Shown here piece after piece: positions 60,104 to 64,000 of a stretch of DNA of 64,000 bases. The stretch is from Thalassobacillus sp043497085 (lineage in GTDB: Bacteria > Bacillota > Bacilli > Bacillales > Halobacillaceae), in the NCBI GenBank assembly GCA_043497085.1, contig JBIEKI010000011.1, one strand, 5' to 3'. A program made the translations under genes and the position numbers. Under the pieces are notes generated by a model. It was given only the letters and a program-made list of their open reading frames with translations. It was not told the DNA's origin and did not search any database. Numbering within the stretch: position 1 is the first letter of the stretch; each line of letters opens with the position of its first letter.

Positions 60104-61279
60104 TCACTTTTTATTTTCTTTTTTTGCCTGTCCCGGTGGATCGGCTTTCTGCTTTTTGGAGCTATTACCTTTGTTTTGCTTGCCATTTTTTTTTGTTTCC
60201 TTTTTTGTTTTACCGGGAGGATTATCCTTTTTATGTTTATCTGCACGCGAAGGAGAATAGTCATTCTCCTTCTTCTTTTGACCAGGTGCTTGCTGCTTTT
60301 TCTCTTTCACCTTGTCCGGAGGACCATTCCCTTTCGATGGGTTTTCTTTTTTGTTGGATGATTCTTTATCCAGCCCTTTTCCCTTGTCTGGGTGTGCGTC
60401 TTTCTTCTTCACAGGAGTTTCCTTTTCCTGCTGTTTTTTATGGCCGGAAGATGGATCTGTCACTTTTTCAATTTTAGAACCCTTATTTTTTGTTGTATCC
60501 TTGTCTTTTGATTGTACCGGCTTGTTGTCTTGTTCTTTATTATAAAAAGATTGAATAACGTCCTTATCTTTCCCATCAACCTGAACTTGATCAGATGATT
60601 TACCGGTATTTGCCGAGGAGGAATCAGACAATGTTTCAGCCATATATTGATTCACCGTTTGTTTGTTTTCTTTCGCCTTATCTCTGACCGTTTCAGGCAC
60701 GACGAATGCTGCCACTGTCAAAGCCGCTGCGTGTTTACTCACATATGATTCAATCTCTTCGGTAAAATCACTTGCGATGTCATCTTTCAGATAACTAACA
60801 CCCACCAGTACACTATCAAGATCATTCATCAGTCCTTTTTGTTCACTGAATTCAATGATTTGCAGGATCACGTCCCCTGCTGGCTGATGCTTCCAATCTG
60901 CAAGATCTTTAATAAGCTCTCTTGCTTCGTCGTTATAGGGGGTTATATCCAGTACTTCCCGGTCCTCATTAATTTCCATTTCGATGCTTGGATTAATGTC
61001 GACATTAACATAAGCATAGGCCTGGTTACTGTCATACCAGGAATAAAGCGGGAATAACGCTATTAACAATGCTGTTACCATAGCAATGATTTTTAATCGT
61101 GCCTGCTGTTTCTTCCACTGGAATAGCGCTGCTAACCCAGTTTTCTCCGGCAGAAGTTCGAAACCAGTCTCCATTCCAACTTCCACATCGTTCAATGGTT
61201 TTGCTTTATGAAGGGTACCGAATTCGGTAAGTACAATGGTATAGCCACGGTGGTGTTCCATGACAATCCCTTTTCTCAC
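60104..61279 (-). CDS. rsgI: Anti-sigma-I factor RsgI
   Basis: 391 residues. The N-terminal anti-sigma domain (about 1-55: GIVMEHHRGYTIVLTEFGTL) binds SigI. One helix at about 63-80 crosses the membrane. The RsgI mid-domain follows (AYVNVDINPSIEMEINEDRE). The last 170 residues are Lys/Pro/Gly-rich and disordered (DPSSGHKKQQEKETPVKKKD), perhaps a wall or polymer probe. The GTG start overlaps the sigI stop by 4 bases (GTGA). Confidence 0.92.
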   Translation of the reverse strand: MRKGIVMEHHRGYTIVLTEFGTLHKAKPLNDVEVGMETGFELLPEKTGLAALFQWKKQQARLKIIAMVTALLIALFPLYSWYDSNQAYAYVNVDINPSIEMEINEDREVLDITPYNDEARELIKDLADWKHQPAGDVILQIIEFSEQKGLMNDLDSVLVGVSYLKDDIASDFTEEIESYVSKHAAALTVAAFVVPETVRDKAKENKQTVNQYMAETLSDSSSANTGKSSDQVQVDGKDKDVIQSFYNKEQDNKPVQSKDKDTTKNKGSKIEKVTDPSSGHKKQQEKETPVKKKDAHPDKGKGLDKESSNKKENPSKGNGPPDKVKEKKQQAPGQKKKENDYSPSRADKHKKDNPPGKTKKETKKNGKQNKGNSSKKQKADPPGQAKKENKK

Positions 61280-62016
61280 AACCCCACCCCCTTAATATAG
61301 TCTTGGAGGTACACATATTCTTCACTTAAGATGATGACCATCGCTAAAATGAATTTACGATTCCGTTCCAGCGTTTTTTTACTGACATCAACACGATCGA
61401 CAAGATCCTTGATTGGCAGTCTGCCTTTTTTCAATACTTTTTCCCTCAATGCATCATCCTCATATATCAGCCTCGCTACCCGTATTGCTGACTCACGGGC
61501 ATCACGATGCTGGGGTGAAACATCGGTAAGTTCCTTGAAAGAAAGCTTGTACTGCATCAATTTCATTTGGAAATCTTTGATTTCTTCTCGTCTGTACCAT
61601 GCCTCTGTCTGACGTTCATATTGCTCTTTAGCCGCTGTGATTTCCGATGGGTTTTCCATCTGTTCATCATTTTCATAGTCCTCATCGAGGGAAGCAGCCA
61701 TCAAATGGCGCTGCTCATTCCGGATAAAATCGATCACCTTACGCTTGATGACAAGCCGCGCAAAGGATAGGAACGAGCTTCCTCTGGAGGAAGAAAAGGA
61801 ATCGATCGCTTCATTAAAAGCCATTAAGCCAATACTGAATTCATCATCTTTGTTTTGGTCAATGTACCGTTTACATACTTCAGAAACATTTTTGGCGATA
61901 AAAGGTTGATATTGCTTCAAAAGGTGATTACGAATGTCTTCGTCTCCCGATTGTGCTAATGTCACTTGCTCATTAAGGGAGGTGTCAGTTTTCTTGTGAA
62001 ACAGACTCCTGATCAA
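61276..62016 (-). CDS. sigI: RNA polymerase sigma factor SigI
   Basis: 246-residue sigma-70-family factor of the SigI group. Region 2 is recognisable in FSIGLMAFNEAIDSFSSSRG and SFLSFARLVIKRKVIDFIRN, and the C-terminal region holds LPIKDLVDRVDVSKKTLERN. SigI responds to heat and wall stress in Bacillus and is held by RsgI. TTG start, with GGAGGTGGTAAAGG upstream. First gene of the pair. Confidence 0.92.
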   Translation of the reverse strand: MIRSLFHKKTDTSLNEQVTLAQSGDEDIRNHLLKQYQPFIAKNVSEVCKRYIDQNKDDEFSIGLMAFNEAIDSFSSSRGSSFLSFARLVIKRKVIDFIRNEQRHLMAASLDEDYENDEQMENPSEITAAKEQYERQTEAWYRREEIKDFQMKLMQYKLSFKELTDVSPQHRDARESAIRVARLIYEDDALREKVLKKGRLPIKDLVDRVDVSKKTLERNRKFILAMVIILSEEYVYLQDYIKGVGL

Positions 62017-62044
62017 CCTTTACCACCTCCAGCTATTAAGTAAT

Positions 62045-62070
62045 TTCGAGAAAGTCTTTAATTTTATGGG
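62045..62070 (-). promoter_or_regulatory. SigI-type autoregulatory promoter
   Basis: Minus-strand CCCATAAAA (62070-62062), 13-base spacer, CGAA (62048-62045). This fits the CCC..AAA / CGWA pattern reported for SigI promoters. The rest of the gap 62071-62291 is AT-rich with no other feature I can support. Confidence 0.6.
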
Positions 62071-62294
62071 TGTTATTATTAAAAAACTTTTCAATTATGT
62101 TACAAATATGTTTCAACCAACCTTATTTCTGAAGTATAACCTAACTATATTAAGGGGAGCTATGATTTTTAAATATTCAACGTGACTATCTTATCGAATT
62201 ATGGAATCAGTATCTAGCACAGGTTGTTTACATTTTATTAAATGATGATTTCAAAAGATAGTACCTATTACCTCTAGACAATTATACGGTAAGA

Positions 62295-62323
62295 AAAAAG
62301 CCCCACCAAATGGCAGGGCTTTT
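62295..62323 (-). terminator. Terminator after the PRC-barrel gene
   Basis: Minus-strand AAAGCCCTGCC / GGTGGGGCTTT followed by TTTCTTAC. Confidence 0.8.
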
Positions 62324-62336
62324 CAATATTTGTTTA

Positions 62337-63122
62337 TTACTTCCAATAAGGTTCTTTACGATACTTTCTGTAAACCTCTTCCTCCAGCTCTTCTGTAACT
62401 TGCTGTTCCTTTTTATAATTCGGACCGTCTTCTATTGTTTCCAGCTTCAAGTCAATATAGAAATCGTTGTCGACCCAATCTACAGACTGCAGCCAGTCCG
62501 GAGAAATCAATACACTTTCATTTGTGGACCACTCACTGGTATCTACGATGAAATATCTTATTCTCCATGTTTCATCATCAATCAGTATATCTTTGATATA
62601 ACCGATCTTTCCATTATCCCCATGTACAACCGCATGTTGGAACTCACCTTTAATGTTTTCGATACTCCGTAGCTTATGGTTGCTTCCGTGGACATTATCA
62701 TTGATCGGCGGCTTTTCCGTCCTTGCTGGCTCAGCGGTTCTTACTGGCTCTTCCATAGGGTCAAGCGGTGTAAGATATCCGCCCCAGAGAAACTCTCCAC
62801 TCCAATATTGTTTCCACCCAAAGGTATCCGATAATTCAACTTCTTTATCATAGGAAAATTCCTGCTTTTCCTCGAGAGTTGCATTGTCTCTGATATCCTC
62901 TTTCTTATTCTTAACGTGTATGACTTTTTCTTCGGTTTTTACCGTCTCCATTCCGGATGGGGAGACTACCACTTTCTTACCCGGAAGCCACTTTCTTGTG
63001 TCAGCCACTAAATAGCGAATCGCCCATTTATTATCATCAAAATATAAATCTTTCAACTTCCCGAGTTCTCCATCTACAGCCTGGATATTATATGTTTCTA
63101 ACGTGCTTGCTAGGTATAGCAT
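62337..63122 (-). CDS. Two-domain PRC-barrel protein
   Basis: 261-residue soluble protein with two PRC-barrel repeats: about 10-70 (AVDGELGKLKDLYFDDNKWA) and 160-225 (GDNGKIGYIKDILIDDETWR), each followed by IRYxVxDTxxWxxx. The linker is acidic and Pro-rich. PRC barrels bind other proteins or act in RNA processing and stress; the partner is unknown. ATG 63122 follows AAAGGAGTGATAAAC. Confidence 0.85.
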   Translation of the reverse strand: MLYLASTLETYNIQAVDGELGKLKDLYFDDNKWAIRYLVADTRKWLPGKKVVVSPSGMETVKTEEKVIHVKNKKEDIRDNATLEEKQEFSYDKEVELSDTFGWKQYWSGEFLWGGYLTPLDPMEEPVRTAEPARTEKPPINDNVHGSNHKLRSIENIKGEFQHAVVHGDNGKIGYIKDILIDDETWRIRYFIVDTSEWSTNESVLISPDWLQSVDWVDNDFYIDLKLETIEDGPNYKKEQQVTEELEEEVYRKYRKEPYWK

Positions 63123-63277
63123 GTTTATCACTCCTTTAGTCAGACTGCTTATTTATAAGTATTTTCCCGTCACAGAAAAAGGTAAAACAAAAAGCTGGTA
63201 AGTTTTCAGCTTGGGTTTATCGGTATGAAAGAACAGGTATAAACACAGTAGGAAAGCTGACGAAAGGAGGGAACAAG

Positions 63278-63898
63278 TTGAAAGCTGTACTCTTGAATAC
63301 AACATTGAAACGAGGAACAGACGCAAGTGAAACAGAACAGCTGCTTCACGAGGCAACCAAAATATTACAAAAAGAACAGATCGATACCAACCGAATCCAC
63401 TTAAGAGATTTTCATATTTCTTTCGGGATTACAGACCGTCTAGACGGCGATGATGATTGGCCGTTTATATTTAATAAAATTAAAGAAGCTGACATTGTGA
63501 TCATCGGCACCCCGATTTCTATGGGGGAAAAAAGCAGTATCGCCAGTTTGATACTGGAACGACTTCAAGGTTATCAAGAGTTAAAAAATCAAAAGGGGCA
63601 ATCTCTTTTTTATAATAAAGTCGGTGGTGTGGTAGTAGCTGGCGCCAAAGAGGACGGAGGCCGCACTGCGGCCCAGTCAATATTCTACCAGCTCTCTATG
63701 ATAGGATTTACTATCCCTCCTCACGCACACGCGACGTATGAAGGGAGAATAGATCCCCGCCAAGATGAAGCCGTAGATATATCAAGAGATGATAAAGCAC
63801 TGAACAATATTGAAAGAATGACTTATAATTTGATTCATTTTGCTGAACTCTTCAAGTTTCATCCCATTCCTACCCTTGGAAATGTCCTGGAATCGTAA
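63278..63898 (+). CDS. NAD(P)H-dependent FMN reductase/flavodoxin-like protein
   Basis: 206-residue flavodoxin-fold protein of the NADPH-dependent FMN reductase family. The N-terminal loop is LLNTTLKRGTDASETEQLL, and IVIGTPISMGEKSSIASLIL is the flavin-site segment. It probably reduces quinones or flavins. The start is TTG with AAAGGAGGGAACAAG ahead. Confidence 0.82.
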   Translation: MKAVLLNTTLKRGTDASETEQLLHEATKILQKEQIDTNRIHLRDFHISFGITDRLDGDDDWPFIFNKIKEADIVIIGTPISMGEKSSIASLILERLQGYQELKNQKGQSLFYNKVGGVVVAGAKEDGGRTAAQSIFYQLSMIGFTIPPHAHATYEGRIDPRQDEAVDISRDDKALNNIERMTYNLIHFAELFKFHPIPTLGNVLES

Positions 63899-63955
63899 TT
63901 TTATAACTCTTCCCCTTTTCGATAAAAAAATGCTCTCTGGCTGAGAGATGTAATC

Positions 63956-63997
63956 AAGTCGAGTATAAAGCCACAAAGGTTTTATACTCGACTTTTC
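63956..63997 (+). terminator. Terminator after the flavin reductase gene
   Basis: AAGTCGAGTATAAA / TTTATACTCGACTT, 14 bp, extended by three further pairs including one G-U, followed by TTCTTT. Confidence 0.85.
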
Positions 63998-64000
63998 TTT

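Noticed and set aside
60059..60545. Phe/Leu-rich plus-strand frames opposite rsgI
   Set aside because: Antisense of the Lys/Gly/Pro-rich tail; composition artefact.
1..64000. CRISPR array, prophage, restriction-modification or toxin-antitoxin system
   Set aside because: No regular spaced repeats, integrase, phage structural genes, methylase or toxin motifs were recognised on either strand.

Overview
The window looks like chromosomal DNA of an aerobic, endospore-forming Bacillaceae, probably a moderately halophilic or marine relative of Virgibacillus, Halobacillus or Sediminibacillus. The evidence is a GerA-type germinant receptor operon, SpoVR, a YhcN-type spore lipoprotein, a sigI-rsgI pair, a T-box leader, strong AGGAGG ribosome sites, many TTG/GTG starts, and GC-rich palindromic intergenic repeats of a kind common in that group. 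Species cannot be fixed from the sequence alone. No rRNA, tRNA, CRISPR array, prophage or intact insertion sequence was seen.

Layout. 0.3-7.9 kb: VanY-like carboxypeptidase, chemoreceptor, IDEAL protein, DUF5667 secreted protein, WrbA, molybdate transporter modABC. 8-15.7 kb: CDF metal exporter, acetyltransferase, Gly/Pro-rich protein, AzlCD, a T-box-controlled NhaC-family transporter, MBL hydrolase, BtuF-like protein, alpha/beta hydrolase. 15.7-16.2 kb: a nest of palindromic repeats. 16.3-31.9 kb: methionine aminopeptidase, acetyltransferases, an ABC exporter, USP and SulP, an ABC-F protein with an attenuator leader, DHFR-like, Nudix, SDR and YczE proteins, and a TAXI-TRAP transporter. 32.2-36.4 kb: gerA/gerC/small D/gerB receptor operon with a duplicated stub of the gerB start. 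36.4-38.9 kb: D-amino acid transaminase and a stand-alone UMP-kinase-like gene behind a leader ORF and terminator. 39.2-40.7 kb: a cytosolic HTH-TPR regulator followed by a 46-codon exported-peptide gene. 40.7-50.3 kb: K+ transporter, paired FluC channels, SpoVR, ArsR-rhodanese plus MFS, TrxB, arsRBC, DUF1540. 50.4-64 kb: YhcN, SDR, GNAT-nitrilase fusion, DUF3892, a four-gene ABC-2 exporter operon, sigI-rsgI, a PRC-barrel protein and a flavin reductase.

The best candidate for an undescribed system is the regulator/peptide pair at 39.2-40.7 kb. It has the layout of NprR-NprX and PlcR-PapR quorum sensing: an HTH-TPR receptor of NprR length, then a short Sec-type precursor whose ribosome site overlaps the receptor's stop codon, then a strong terminator. 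The precursor contains EKPAVGG, which recalls the NprX signal SKPDIVG. Perfect inverted repeats flank the receptor promoter. The other strong signals are RNA-level switches: an apparent tyrosine T-box before the NhaC gene, a ribosome-mediated attenuator before the ABC-F gene (3-codon uORF, competing pairing, terminator carrying the Shine-Dalgarno), and a leader-ORF/terminator arrangement before the UMP-kinase-like gene. A two-copy ~95 bp repeat sits in both cases directly after the U-tract of an intrinsic terminator.

Genes that plausibly work together: arsRBC with the adjacent thioredoxin reductase (ArsC is thioredoxin-recycled); modABC; the TAXI protein, DUF1850 protein and fused permease; the Ger operon; sigI with its anti-sigma factor, whose promoter region carries a SigI-like motif; and the DUF6583-like protein with two ABC-2 permeases and an ATPase. 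All functions are inferred from motifs and family knowledge; no database search was run.
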